Below, one piece after another: positions 1-6,777 of a DNA stretch of 37,746 nt. Source of the DNA: JAGXOF01 sp046545575 (lineage in GTDB: Bacteria; Chloroflexota; Dehalococcoidia; SZUA-161; SpSt-899); contig JBKGZM010000013.1 in the NCBI GenBank assembly GCA_046545575.1, positions 1-37,746 of the forward strand, read 5' to 3'. Below the pieces are notes generated by a model. The model did no database searches. It had not been told where the DNA came from and was given only the letters and a program-made list of their open reading frames with translations. The position numbers and the translations under genes are program-made. Every line of letters starts with the position of its first letter. Within the stretch, counting starts at the first letter, position 1.

Positions 1-1
1 T

Positions 2-52
2 TTAAATGACTCAACAACCCCCAGTTCGGTTACCTAGTTAAATGACTTGACA
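2..52. repeat. Imperfect direct repeat at the window edge
   Basis: A 15-base unit beginning TTAAATGACT occurs at 2-16 and again at 38-52, with 13 of 15 bases identical and a 36-base period. Only two units lie inside the window, and the first touches the edge. It may be the end of a longer tandem array or a chance duplication. Confidence 0.35.
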
Positions 53-73
53 CGGGAGTTCTAATCATCCATC

Positions 74-98
74 CCTAGACTTGGGTGGCAAGTCCAGG
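74..98. repeat. Short hairpin downstream of the Doc remnant
   Basis: GACTTG (78-83) pairs with CAAGTC (89-94) around a five-base loop, and the stem extends outward with one mismatch. It lies beyond the 3' end of the degraded toxin on the minus strand. No T-run follows on either strand, so a terminator role is unproven. Confidence 0.35.
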
Positions 99-157
99 TT
101 CAAGGGTACTCTGGGGTGTCTGACTAACCAGAGGCCCCGTCTTTTAGCCCATCTGGT

Positions 158-313
158 TCATTGGCTTGTTATGCGAATTACATGGTCACTAAGCCATGTC
201 GTAAAGGTTTCACGGGCCAATTTCCCGGAGGCAAGCTCAAAGATAATTTGTTCTTGTTCATCAACCGATGCTTCAATTGCAAACCCGTTAAGAATCAGGA
301 AAGATAGCGCATT
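158..313 (-). pseudogene. Doc-family (Fic fold) toxin, C-terminal remnant
   Basis: The minus-strand frame from about 313 to 158 encodes about 51 residues (ALSFLILNGFAIEAS, then an acidic helix and SGKLARETFTTWL). These match the C-terminal third of death-on-curing toxins, which normally follows the HPFxxGNKR active-site motif. Here that motif and everything before it are missing. Homology begins exactly where the upstream antitoxin stops, so a deletion has joined the antitoxin end to the toxin tail in another frame. A longer open frame reaches back to 394, but its first 27 residues are only antitoxin sequence read out of frame. The product, if made, cannot be an active Fic-fold AMP- or phosphotransferase. 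Identification rests on family pattern memory, not a search. Confidence 0.72.
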
Positions 314-509
314 AGGCCAACCGTTTGTAGAGTTCTTTGTTCTTGGAGATAACCTTCCGCATTGCATCTTCAAAGTCAGGTTCGGGCCGACCAATTAGAT
401 CCTCAATAGAGGCAGTGACAAATTGATCTGGCAGAATGCCGAACTGCTTGGCCTTTTCCCGGAGCAATGCTGCTTTAGAGTCGTCTATTTCCACTGTTAT
501 TCTCTCCAT
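312..509 (-). CDS. Antitoxin-like DNA-binding protein (Doc partner type)
   Basis: This 65-residue protein starts MERITVEIDDSKAALL and ends DAMRKVISKNKELYKRLA. It resembles the small antitoxins commonly encoded just upstream of Doc toxins: an N-terminal beta strand suited to a ribbon-helix-helix fold, then a helical tail that would bind the toxin. The predicted promoter at 556-584 lies upstream. The neighbouring Doc toxin survives only as a C-terminal stub, so this is an orphan antitoxin, perhaps kept as an anti-addiction remnant or simply not yet lost. Function is inferred from family resemblance and position. Confidence 0.65.
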   Translation of the reverse strand: MERITVEIDDSKAALLREKAKQFGILPDQFVTASIEDLIGRPEPDFEDAMRKVISKNKELYKRLA

Positions 510-555
510 AATTATCCCTCGTCCGCCGTAGTTGGTGTGAATAATAATATAATAT

Positions 556-584
556 AATATAGCTCATAAAGGGTCGATGTTCAA
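556..584 (-). promoter_or_regulatory. Candidate promoter of the orphan antitoxin
   Basis: On the minus strand TTGAAC (584-579) and TATATT (561-556) are separated by 17 bases and point at the antitoxin start at 509. The -10 element sits in an AT-only microsatellite-like stretch (about 541-562). The -35 matches consensus at four of six positions. Confidence 0.45.
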
Positions 585-677
585 TACCGCTCATTTGCTC
601 ATTCCTTCCCCTCTGCTATTCTACACTTGCCGCTGAACGCACTTCGGTATCCAGCAGGGCTTCCGACTTGTTGCCAA

Positions 678-1061
678 CTACTTTTTGTACGCTGGTTTCA
701 AGCTCTTCACCATGGGGTAGTGTTTGGTATTGAGGGTCATCAGATCCGCATTCTCGGCTTCAGCGGTAGCAGCCAGGATTGCGTCTGCCAGTCCGACGCC
801 GTGCGACTTGCCGTAATCGCGCTTGTATAAACCGCCAGCTCTTGCTATCCCGGCAGTTACCGGGACGATGCGAAAGATGGAAAAGAAATCTTCCAGAACA
901 GCCTGTTCTTTATCCCCCTTTGCTCCTGCATACAACTCCGCAACGACAATGGATGAGAGGATGATTCGATCAGCATGGGCGTTGACCAGAGATACCGCTT
1001 TGCTGTAATCACGGAAAAAGTCAACGAGGATATCTGTGTTGAGAAGGGTTGGTGCTGCCAT
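678..1061 (-). CDS. vapC: VapC-type PIN-domain toxin ribonuclease
   Basis: This 127-residue protein has the full PIN-domain acidic set: D10 in NTDILVDF, E42 in VVAELYAG, D93 in LADAILAA and the closing LMTLNTKHY strand. These residues bind the metal used to cut RNA, typically tRNA or rRNA in VapC toxins. The length fits the family. The start codon lies three bases after the stop codon of the antitoxin gene, the usual antitoxin-first VapBC order. Nothing looks truncated, so the module is probably functional, unlike the neighbouring Doc remnant. The RNA target cannot be read from the sequence. Confidence 0.9.
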   Translation of the reverse strand: MAAPTLLNTDILVDFFRDYSKAVSLVNAHADRIILSSIVVAELYAGAKGDKEQAVLEDFFSIFRIVPVTAGIARAGGLYKRDYGKSHGVGLADAILAATAEAENADLMTLNTKHYPMVKSLKPAYKK

Positions 1062-1064
1062 TTA

Positions 1065-1298
1065 TCAATTCCTGTCCCATTCTTCCCGTACTTCCTCGAA
1101 GTCGGGGAGGTCCGTACGGTCTTTCCAGATGCCTGCGGCCTCGCGCAACACCGTCTCCCGCCGTTTGCTTCTATCCTGGTCGATGAGGTAATCGACCGCT
1201 TCTCGAATGATCTCGCTCTGCTTCTTCCCTGTGGCCTTTGCCATAGCGGACAATCGTTCAACTTGCCGCTCTGTCAGGTATATCTGCGTTCGTAGCAT
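1065..1298 (-). CDS. vapB: VapB-type ribbon-helix-helix antitoxin
   Basis: This 77-residue protein begins MLRTQIYLTERQVERLSAMA, a typical ribbon-helix-helix (CopG/Arc-like) DNA-binding N-terminus. It continues with GKKQSEIIREAVDYLI and an acidic C-terminal tail (PDFEEVREEWDRN) that would occupy the toxin active site. It is the first gene of a two-gene unit with the PIN toxin. A GGAGG-type ribosome site precedes the start. A 14-base perfect palindrome lies between promoter and start codon, as expected for a self-repressing toxin-antitoxin operon. Confidence 0.88.
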   Translation of the reverse strand: MLRTQIYLTERQVERLSAMAKATGKKQSEIIREAVDYLIDQDRSKRRETVLREAAGIWKDRTDLPDFEEVREEWDRN

Positions 1299-1311
1299 TT
1301 CAGACCTCCGA

Positions 1312-1338
1312 TGATGTATACATCAGTATTATACATCA
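1312..1338 (-). promoter_or_regulatory. VapB operator: perfect palindrome plus second half-site
   Basis: TGATGTATACATCA (1312-1325) is a perfect 14-base palindrome. A related copy of the half-site, TATACATCA (1330-1338), follows and covers the -10 box of the vapBC promoter. Palindromes overlapping their own promoter are the standard site for VapB/VapBC autorepression. The binding protein is inferred. Confidence 0.75.
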
Positions 1339-1355
1339 CCATCCCTTCATGTCAA
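1328..1355 (-). promoter_or_regulatory. Consensus sigma-70 promoter of vapBC
   Basis: On the minus strand TTGACA (1355-1350) and TATAAT (1333-1328) are both perfect consensus hexamers with a 16-base spacer. The -10 box overlaps the second operator half-site, and the main palindrome lies just downstream of the predicted start of transcription. Confidence 0.8.
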
Positions 1356-1400
1356 GTCTAATGCTTGGGTTAAGCGGTTGCAAAGACAGCAATACTACAT

Positions 1401-1434
1401 CGCCAGCATGGCGGCACCTGCCGCCATGCTGGCG
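1401..1434. repeat. Perfect 16-base-pair hairpin
   Basis: CGCCAGCATGGCGGCA (1401-1416) and its exact reverse complement (1419-1434) are separated by only CC. This makes a very strong GC-rich hairpin in the gap between vapBC and the next minus-strand gene. No T-run follows on either strand. It looks like a REP/palindromic repeat unit; I see no second copy in the window. Confidence 0.8.
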
Positions 1435-1477
1435 GGGAAAGAGCTAAGTTGTATCGGTTTGTAGAATGGTAGGGATT

Positions 1478-1501
1478 AACCTCCGGATTTCTCCGGAGGT
1501 T
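1478..1501. terminator. Hairpin terminator candidate
   Basis: AACCTCCGG (1478-1486) pairs with CCGGAGGTT (1493-1501) around a six-base loop, immediately after the stop codon of the C_GCAxxG protein gene on the minus strand. T-tracts are short on both sides (TTTT on plus, TT on minus), so termination may be partial. Confidence 0.55.
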
Positions 1502-1506
1502 TTGCA

Positions 1507-2325
1507 CTATTTCTCCTTGGGAGCGCTGACTGAACCCAGTCTTTCCTCTTCCAGACCCTTCTTCCCCTTCATTTTGAACGTTCGATACTCCCGGTACGAG
1601 ATCTTCTCATTCGGGCGTCCCCAATCCAGTTCTTTCAGTGCCTGGACGACTTTCTCGAGTTTCTCTGCCATCTCCTGAGGTCCCAGCCCCCTGAGATGTG
1701 GCGGAAGCTCCTTCCTCTCTTCAGGTTCCATTCTCAGCAAGTCGCAAATCGCCTCTGATGCCCAGCGTGCACCTCTAACAGGCGGTGTCTGATCGCGGCC
1801 TCCCTCGAAATCAGCCGCTGTCATGCCACACTTCTCCTTTTCATACATGGCGAAGGTCATCTCCAGTATCCTGGCGTCAGGGTCCGTAAGGTCCAGGGCA
1901 CGCTGAACTCTGTTGTAGCGAACCCTCAGACAATCGGTGGCACCATAGTCTTCCTCAAATCTGTCGATTACATGTTCCACGGCAGGGATGGACGCAGCAT
2001 AATTGAGATTGCCGTTTTGCGTGAGTTCCTCGGTGGTCACACCGACAACGCAACTGATGATAAAAGTAGAAGCGGTAACAGCTCCACAGGTGCCGACCCC
2101 TGTCATCGCTATACCGCCATGGAGCCCCGTCATTCCCTGGGTCATCATCTCTTGCATTTCGGGTGGGAACAATTCTATGTCCTCAGACCTGAACGCATCG
2201 CATATTGCTACAAACGTGGCCGGGGCACAGGCCATTAATTTTGCCCCGACTTCATCCGCGAGGTGGCCCGCTTTGTCTATTATCCTGTTTCTCTTTTCCT
2301 CATCGATGTCGATTTTACCGAGCAT
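1507..2325 (-). CDS. C_GCAxxG_C_C-type putative redox protein
   Basis: This is a 272-residue protein with a strong ribosome site (AGGAGG) before the ATG. The central motif GGIAMTGVGTCGAVTAS (C80) matches the glycine-rich cysteine motif of the C_GCAxxG_C_C family. Further cysteines lie at 33, 42, 92, 132, 166 and 194, suited to thiol redox chemistry or metal binding. Family members are small anaerobe proteins, usually 130-160 residues, of unknown reaction. This one carries an extra C-terminal region of about 100 residues rich in charge and without cysteines after 194. There is no signal peptide or membrane segment, so it is cytoplasmic. A candidate promoter lies at 2437-2465 and a hairpin follows the stop. 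Family assignment is by motif only. Confidence 0.6.
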   Translation of the reverse strand: MLGKIDIDEEKRNRIIDKAGHLADEVGAKLMACAPATFVAICDAFRSEDIELFPPEMQEMMTQGMTGLHGGIAMTGVGTCGAVTASTFIISCVVGVTTEELTQNGNLNYAASIPAVEHVIDRFEEDYGATDCLRVRYNRVQRALDLTDPDARILEMTFAMYEKEKCGMTAADFEGGRDQTPPVRGARWASEAICDLLRMEPEERKELPPHLRGLGPQEMAEKLEKVVQALKELDWGRPNEKISYREYRTFKMKGKKGLEEERLGSVSAPKEK

Positions 2326-2636
2326 TTTGGACTATACCTCCTTTTTGTTTATGTGGGCTCATAATTGAAGCGAACTTGGGATTTCGAGGAAGGGTGGGTT
2401 TCTGGAAAATCCACAGCTTCACTGGCCCTTGCCGATACTCTAGCATCATGCCTTCGCCACGTCAAGGGAGCTTATTTCTCTTTCAGCTTCGCATCATCAC
2501 AGTCGCATAACTCCGTTGGCTTCAGGTACTCTTGTACCGCTTCCTCTCGCCGCGACGCCATGATAAATCAGCTTCCAGAACACATAAGCTATACGTCGCC
2601 CAACAATAGATGCTTGGATTAGTTGTAAGGCTGAAA
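2326..2636. other. Non-coding gap of about 310 bases
   Basis: The only supported element here is the candidate minus-strand promoter at 2437-2465. Open frames on either strand lack ribosome sites and recognisable domains. A plus-strand frame from 2365 includes GWVSGKSTASLALADTLAS, which has gene-like composition and could be an unrecognised fragment. Confidence 0.4.
2437..2465 (-). promoter_or_regulatory. Candidate promoter of the C_GCAxxG gene
   Basis: TTGACG (2465-2460) and TAGAGT (2442-2437) are 17 bases apart on the minus strand, pointing to the gene that starts at 2325. The implied leader would be about 105 bases. Confidence 0.45.
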
Positions 2637-2930
2637 CTACCGCGTCCGCATCTGTGCTCTGTATATCCAGTTGAGCAGGAAGAGAATGCCTGCCAGGGCC
2701 AGGGGACCGGAAATGGACAGGTAGGTGACCGGAGGGAAGCGGCCCCAGGTTTGGGCCAGATAGAACGCTACCAAAGCGGTGAACAGGACGTCTCCAACCC
2801 ATTCCCGCCGCCAGGCAGCGACCAACACGATGACCACAACTAATGATGGGACAAGATGGATCAGGAAAGCAGCGATTGTTTCCCAAAGGCCGTAGCCTTC
2901 ACCGAATACGTCCAGGGCAAACACGCTCAA
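2637..2930 (-). pseudogene. Small membrane protein, N-terminally truncated
   Basis: The frame encodes about 97 residues from a TTG: SVFALDVFGEGYGLWETI, then hydrophobic segments (LVPSLVVVIVLVAAW, DVLFTALVAFYLAQTW, PLALAGILFLLNWIY). I recall full-length relatives as having an additional N-terminal basic and hydrophobic segment before FALDVFGEG. That part is absent here, and the sequence immediately upstream is a different gene, the DUF2283 head. It is best read as a three-helix tail left by a deletion, although translation from the TTG is possible. The function of the family is unknown. Confidence 0.55.
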
Positions 2931-3037
2931 TCGGTGTCGATATATACGTTCTCGGAAATCTCTCGAGTTTCTTTTACGAGGTTCTCTGTGAATTCTACCA
3001 GGGCAGTATCGGTATCGTTGAAGTATTTTATTCTCAT
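2927..3037 (-). pseudogene. DUF2283-family protein, N-terminal fragment
   Basis: ATG at 3037 opens a 36-codon frame (MRIKYFNDTDTALVEF, then VKETREISENVYIDTD and TGA). This is the characteristic first half of DUF2283 proteins, small beta-rich proteins usually 60-75 residues long and often found beside toxin-antitoxin genes. The frame ends exactly where the membrane-protein tail begins, overlapping it by a few bases in another frame. A purine-rich site (CAGGGA) precedes the ATG. The second half, normally an ID...V.G.EI-type strand pair, is lost. Confidence 0.6.
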
Positions 3038-3329
3038 AATCTATCCCTGCCGGGTCTTTGCCGTGTGTAAAGGAAGTATTGTGTATACTTCATCAAGTTT
3101 ATTCCACGTGATTTATTACTGACTGGGGCCTTTTTTCTCCTACATGGTTTCCCCGAAATCCGCTTTTGCGCCAAGTATCTTGCAAGGTAACGATATAATA
3201 CTACATCACAAATGGTCTTGCAAGGACTTCTGGTAGCCCAACCCTTGACATCCCCTTCCCAGATGGAGTATGTTCTAACCAATCCATATGTTAGCAGCTC
3301 CTGGATAGCTGCGCTGGAAAGGAGGGACA

Positions 3330-3638
3330 ATGGCAAAGGAAATCATCCTGTACAATCTGGCCCCGGGTGTGACCGACGAGGAATATAAGGAGTATGTTAC
3401 CAATGAGAAAGGGCCGTTGCTCGAGAGCCTTCCGTCAGTCAAGAAGTTTGAAATGGTCAAAATAGGCGGATCTATGTCGGGGGAGGTTCCCTACAAGTAT
3501 GTTGGAATATTGCACGTGACCAGCCTGGACGAGTTCTACAAGAATGATGCACCGTCACAGAAATTCCAGGACTTCCTGGCGAAATGGAAGACAAAGGTGT
3601 CGGACTTTCACATCCTGTTCGGGGATGAGATCTACTAG
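3330..3638 (+). CDS. REDY/HapK-like dimeric alpha-beta barrel protein
   Basis: This 102-residue cytoplasmic protein has a strong ribosome site (AAAGGAGGGA) before ATG. It runs MAKEIILYNLAPGVTDEEY, LPSVKKFEMVKIGG, PYKYVGILHVTSLDEF and ends with a short strand, the alternating pattern of the ferredoxin-like dimeric alpha/beta-barrel superfamily. The pattern is closest, from memory, to the REDY-like HapK group. Members are small enzymes or ligand-binding proteins of varied function. It sits just before an acyl-CoA dehydrogenase remnant and an aldehyde oxidoreductase, hinting at a former catabolic operon. No substrate can be named. Confidence 0.55.
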   Translation: MAKEIILYNLAPGVTDEEYKEYVTNEKGPLLESLPSVKKFEMVKIGGSMSGEVPYKYVGILHVTSLDEFYKNDAPSQKFQDFLAKWKTKVSDFHILFGDEIY

Positions 3639-3712
3639 CCTCTTTCCTTGATTGCAGGTAAGGGCAGAGATTTTAGCGCGCTACTATCATACTAAGTGCG
3701 AAAGGAGAATAT

Positions 3713-4122
3713 ATGTATCTAAAGCACTTGTTGACAGAGGAAGATGTGGAACTGCGGGACACGATACGGCGCTTTACCGAATGGTAGCGGGTATTATCGC
3801 GGATATGGCGATTGGCATAGAGATGATGCGGGCGAGTATCTATAATTTGAGCTGGATGCTGGACCACCTGGATGATTACGGGCCACCGTGGTCGCCCGAG
3901 TTTATTTCGAAGGCGGCCGCTACCAGAGTCTATGCCGGAGATACGGTTGTGGGAATAGTCAATAAAGGAGCGGAGCTTCTGGGGTCCATGGCGATCTCCA
4001 ACGAGTTCCCGTATGAAAAATGCCTGCGGGATGCGAAAATAATGCAACTCTGGCTGGGGGGACAGCAGATCAGTCGTTATCGTGTGGCATCGGGCTATTA
4101 TGACCTGCAAAATTGGGCATGA
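3713..4122 (+). pseudogene. Acyl-CoA dehydrogenase with its middle deleted
   Basis: ATG at 3713, after AAAGGAG, starts MYLKHLLTEEDVELRDTIRR, a typical acyl-CoA dehydrogenase N-terminus, but the frame ends at TAG 3785-3787. A second frame, from about 3781 to 4122, gives the C-terminal helical domain: IADMAIGIEMMRASIYNLSW, AAATRVYAGDTVVGIVNKGAELLG, then LRDAKIMQLWLGGQQISRYRVAS. A normal enzyme has about 380 residues; here some 24 plus 112 remain. The FAD-binding middle beta domain, and the catalytic base position with it, are missing, and the two parts lie in different frames. The gene is dead as a dehydrogenase. Confidence 0.85.
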
Positions 4123-4156
4123 GGTTTTGGAGAGGCTGCGCTTAAGGAGGTGATCT

Positions 4157-6010
4157 ATGTATAACGGCGGCTACGCGGGGAAGATATTGAGGGTGGATTT
4201 GAGCAGTCAAACAGTAAAGGAAGAGGAAGTCTCCGAAGAGCTGGCGAAGGGATACCTGGGTGGTGTCGGGTTCGCCATAAAATATCTGCACGACGAGTTG
4301 AAGCCGGGGATTTCGGCGCTGGGCGAGGACAACAAGCTGATTTTCGCTGTGGGGCCCCTGACAGCTACCGGGGTTCCCTGTACCAGCAGAATGGCGGTGG
4401 TTTCCAAATCCCCGCTGACGGGTGCTGTGGGTGCAGCCCTTGCCGGAGGCCAATTCCCCGCCGAGATGAAAAGGGCTGGTTACGACATGATAATCATCGA
4501 GGGCAAGGCGGAGAAACCTGTTTATCTGGCGATAAAGGAAGGGAATGTGCGCTTCAGGAGCGCCGAACATGTGATGGGTATGGTCACCACCGATACCCAG
4601 TCGTTCATCAAGGATGAACTCAGGGACCAGAACTACCGGATTGCCTGCATAGGTCCGGCGGGTGAAAGGCTTGTGCCCATGTCATGCATTATCAATGAAC
4701 GTCGTGCCGCTGGCAGGAAGGGCTTGGGGGCCGTGATGGGCTCGAAGAACCTCAAGGCGATTGCCGTGCGTGGCGGAGGAAGACCTGCGGTTGCTGACCG
4801 TTCTAAGTTCAAGGAAGCAAGAAGCGTTATGAATAAGGCTATGAAGGACAGCCCAGCCCTTCCCGGTTTCGCCGATGCAGGTACGCCAATGGTTTTTGAT
4901 GTAACAACCCGGATGATGGGAATATGTGCCACCAGGAATTGGTCAGCCACCGGGGAAATCGATATGGTAGATGACATTGGACTGGAAGCGCAGCAGGCAT
5001 TGAGGGTCACCAAAGCCTTTTGTGCCGATTGCCCGGTGGGATGTTCACAGGTGAAACTTGTCAGGCAGGGAAAGTATGCAGGTTCCCTTGCGGAGGGACC
5101 TGAATATGAGACCACCTATGCGCTCGGGAGTACGGTGGGAGTGAGCTATCTGCCCGCCATAATCGCCGGCGACCGGATTTGCGATGAATACGGCATAGAT
5201 ACGATGTCTGCCGGCGTGAGCATTGCCTTTGCCATGGAACTCTATGAGAGGGGGATTCTTACCAGGCAGGACACGGACGGACTTGAGCTTAATTTCGGCA
5301 ACTATGAGGCCGTACTTGAGACGCTGAGACGTATAGCGTATGGAGAAGGCCTGGGAGCTACCCTGGGCCAGGGGACGAAGAAAATGGCGGAGAGGATCGG
5401 CCAGGGTTCGGAGAAGTACGCTATGAACATTAAAGGACTGGAGTTGCCGGCTTATGATGTGAGGGGGGCCAAGGCCCATGGACTCAACTATGCGACTGCC
5501 TATACCGGCGGTGACCACAATCGTGGGTATGCCTTCCAGGAGATTTTCGGGATCCCGGTTCCGGAGGAGGTCGACAGGTTTGCCATAAAAGGGAAAGGGA
5601 GGCTGACCAAGTGGAACCAGGATGTTCGTTGTGCGACGACGGACTGCGCCACCATGTGTGCCTTCCTTCTTGATACAGCCCTTGCTGGCATCGCGTGTCA
5701 GAACACCGCCGATCTGGTGTCCGCGGCTACAGGGATTCCATTCACTGCTGAACAAATTCAACAGGTTGGCGAGAGGGTAAACAATGTTGCCCGGCTGTTC
5801 AATGGGAGGGAGGGATTCTCTCGAAAAGACGATACCTTCCCCGAGCGGATTATGAAGGAACCTATCAAAGCCGGTGCCTCCGCCGGCCAGCTTATCAGTC
5901 AGGAAGACCTTGACGAGATGCTCGACGAGTACTATGCGGCGCGCGGTTGGGATGAGAATGGGAATCCCACTCCTGCCAAACTCGAAGAACTGGGGCTGGA
6001 AACGGGTTGA
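4157..6010 (+). CDS. Aldehyde ferredoxin oxidoreductase family protein
   Basis: This 617-residue protein follows a near-perfect ribosome site (AAGGAGGTGATCT). Residues 1-205 form the N-terminal pterin-binding domain (YAGKILRVDLSS; RAAGRKGLGAVMGSKNLKAI). The 4Fe-4S ligands are C289, C292 and C296 (CADCPVGC) with the distal C501 in TDCATMC, the expected CxxC-x3-C...C arrangement. These enzymes use a tungsten or molybdenum bis-pterin to oxidise aldehydes to acids with ferredoxin, or the reverse, in the cytoplasm of anaerobes. The substrate is not predictable; the neighbouring acyl-CoA dehydrogenase remnant suggests acyl or aromatic aldehyde metabolism. A metallo-hydrolase gene follows 23 bases downstream in an apparent operon. 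Confidence 0.93.
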   Translation: MYNGGYAGKILRVDLSSQTVKEEEVSEELAKGYLGGVGFAIKYLHDELKPGISALGEDNKLIFAVGPLTATGVPCTSRMAVVSKSPLTGAVGAALAGGQFPAEMKRAGYDMIIIEGKAEKPVYLAIKEGNVRFRSAEHVMGMVTTDTQSFIKDELRDQNYRIACIGPAGERLVPMSCIINERRAAGRKGLGAVMGSKNLKAIAVRGGGRPAVADRSKFKEARSVMNKAMKDSPALPGFADAGTPMVFDVTTRMMGICATRNWSATGEIDMVDDIGLEAQQALRVTKAFCADCPVGCSQVKLVRQGKYAGSLAEGPEYETTYALGSTVGVSYLPAIIAGDRICDEYGIDTMSAGVSIAFAMELYERGILTRQDTDGLELNFGNYEAVLETLRRIAYGEGLGATLGQGTKKMAERIGQGSEKYAMNIKGLELPAYDVRGAKAHGLNYATAYTGGDHNRGYAFQEIFGIPVPEEVDRFAIKGKGRLTKWNQDVRCATTDCATMCAFLLDTALAGIACQNTADLVSAATGIPFTAEQIQQVGERVNNVARLFNGREGFSRKDDTFPERIMKEPIKAGASAGQLISQEDLDEMLDEYYAARGWDENGNPTPAKLEELGLETG

Positions 6011-6033
6011 GGATTAATTGACGGAGAGTGAAA

Positions 6034-6666
6034 ATGGCAAAAATGATCTATAGAGTGTTGCAGATAATGCCCTTCGGAACGAACTGCTATCTCGTTGGGT
6101 CGGAGCAGACACGGGACGGGATGGTTATCGACCCTGCAGGGGATGCAAACAGAACCCTGAGCAACATAAGCGAATTGAATCTGAAAATCGGGCTCGTGAT
6201 GCTTACTCATACCCACCCCGACCACATCGGGGCTGTCGGACAGGTTGTTCAGGCCACTGGCGCGAGTTTTACGGTCCACAAATCCGAAGCTGAAATGCTC
6301 CGGCAATATGACTTCAGCCAGTTCACAGCCTTTGATCCGGACTTTACACCGCCCCCGGCACCGGACAGATTGCTCGATGATGGTGATACTCTAACCGTCG
6401 GCGACTTGACGTTTAAGGTGCTTCACACTCCCGGACACAGTCCTGGTGGCATCTGCATCGTGGGGTACGGCGTGGTCTTCAGTGGAGATGCACTGTTCAA
6501 TAGCGGCATCGGCCGCACAGATGGTCCGGGCGGTGATTCCAATCTATTGATTTCCGGCATACGTAACAAGCTCCTGACCTTACCGGAGCAAACAGTTGTC
6601 CTTCCAGGACATGGGCCCAAGAGCACTATCGGAGATGAGCGACGTAGCAACCCCTTTCTTCGGTAA
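6034..6666 (+). CDS. Metallo-beta-lactamase-fold hydrolase
   Basis: The protein has 210 residues from ATG 6034, chosen because GGAG lies seven bases upstream; a GTG at 6028 is an alternative. The metal motif THTHPDHIG (H59, H61, D63, H64) is followed by HTPGHSPGG, SGDALF and VLPGHGP, the full set for a binuclear zinc or iron site of the glyoxalase II-like branch. Such enzymes cleave thioesters or related esters in the cytoplasm. It is probably cotranscribed with the aldehyde oxidoreductase, so it may hydrolyse a thioester intermediate in the same pathway, but this is inference. Length and motifs are normal. Confidence 0.88.
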   Translation: MAKMIYRVLQIMPFGTNCYLVGSEQTRDGMVIDPAGDANRTLSNISELNLKIGLVMLTHTHPDHIGAVGQVVQATGASFTVHKSEAEMLRQYDFSQFTAFDPDFTPPPAPDRLLDDGDTLTVGDLTFKVLHTPGHSPGGICIVGYGVVFSGDALFNSGIGRTDGPGGDSNLLISGIRNKLLTLPEQTVVLPGHGPKSTIGDERRSNPFLR

Positions 6667-6700
6667 CAGGTTGATGGTGGCAGCGCACCGTGAAAAACAT

Positions 6701-6729
6701 TTGACATAGTCTTATTACCTGGCTACTAT
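6701..6729 (+). promoter_or_regulatory. Sigma-70 promoter of the plsY-mutM unit
   Basis: TTGACA (6701-6706) and TACTAT (6724-6729) are 17 bases apart, with the start codon at 6778. It separates the acyltransferase gene from the preceding oxidoreductase operon. Confidence 0.7.
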
Positions 6730-6739
6730 ATAGGTAGCC
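6721..6739 (+). promoter_or_regulatory. Inverted repeat over the -10 box
   Basis: GGCTAC (6721-6726) and GTAGCC (6734-6739) form an inverted repeat around the -10 hexamer, and another GTAGCC lies at 6751-6756. Its position would suit a repressor, but no regulator is recognisable nearby. Confidence 0.4.
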
Positions 6740-6777
6740 TAGGTATCCTCGTAGCCGATTTTACAGGGGAGTGGGGG

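Noticed and set aside
2..52. Start of a CRISPR array, because a repeat recurs every 36 bases
   Set aside because: Only two imperfect units are present, no palindromic repeat and no cas gene are seen, and the interval lacks a constant repeat with variable spacer structure.
158..394. A 78-residue open frame overlapping the antitoxin as a gene in its own right
   Set aside because: Its first 27 residues are antitoxin sequence read in another frame; only the part after about 313 has family resemblance, so it is treated as a Doc remnant.
2365..2622. Plus-strand frame beginning MKRTWDFEEGW as a gene
   Set aside because: It has no ribosome site, no recognisable family, and overlaps the candidate promoter of the minus-strand gene. 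It could be a fragment, but that cannot be supported.
4500..5761. Antisense open frames inside the aldehyde oxidoreductase gene
   Set aside because: They are mirror frames of a GC-rich gene with full motif support and show no domain or ribosome site.
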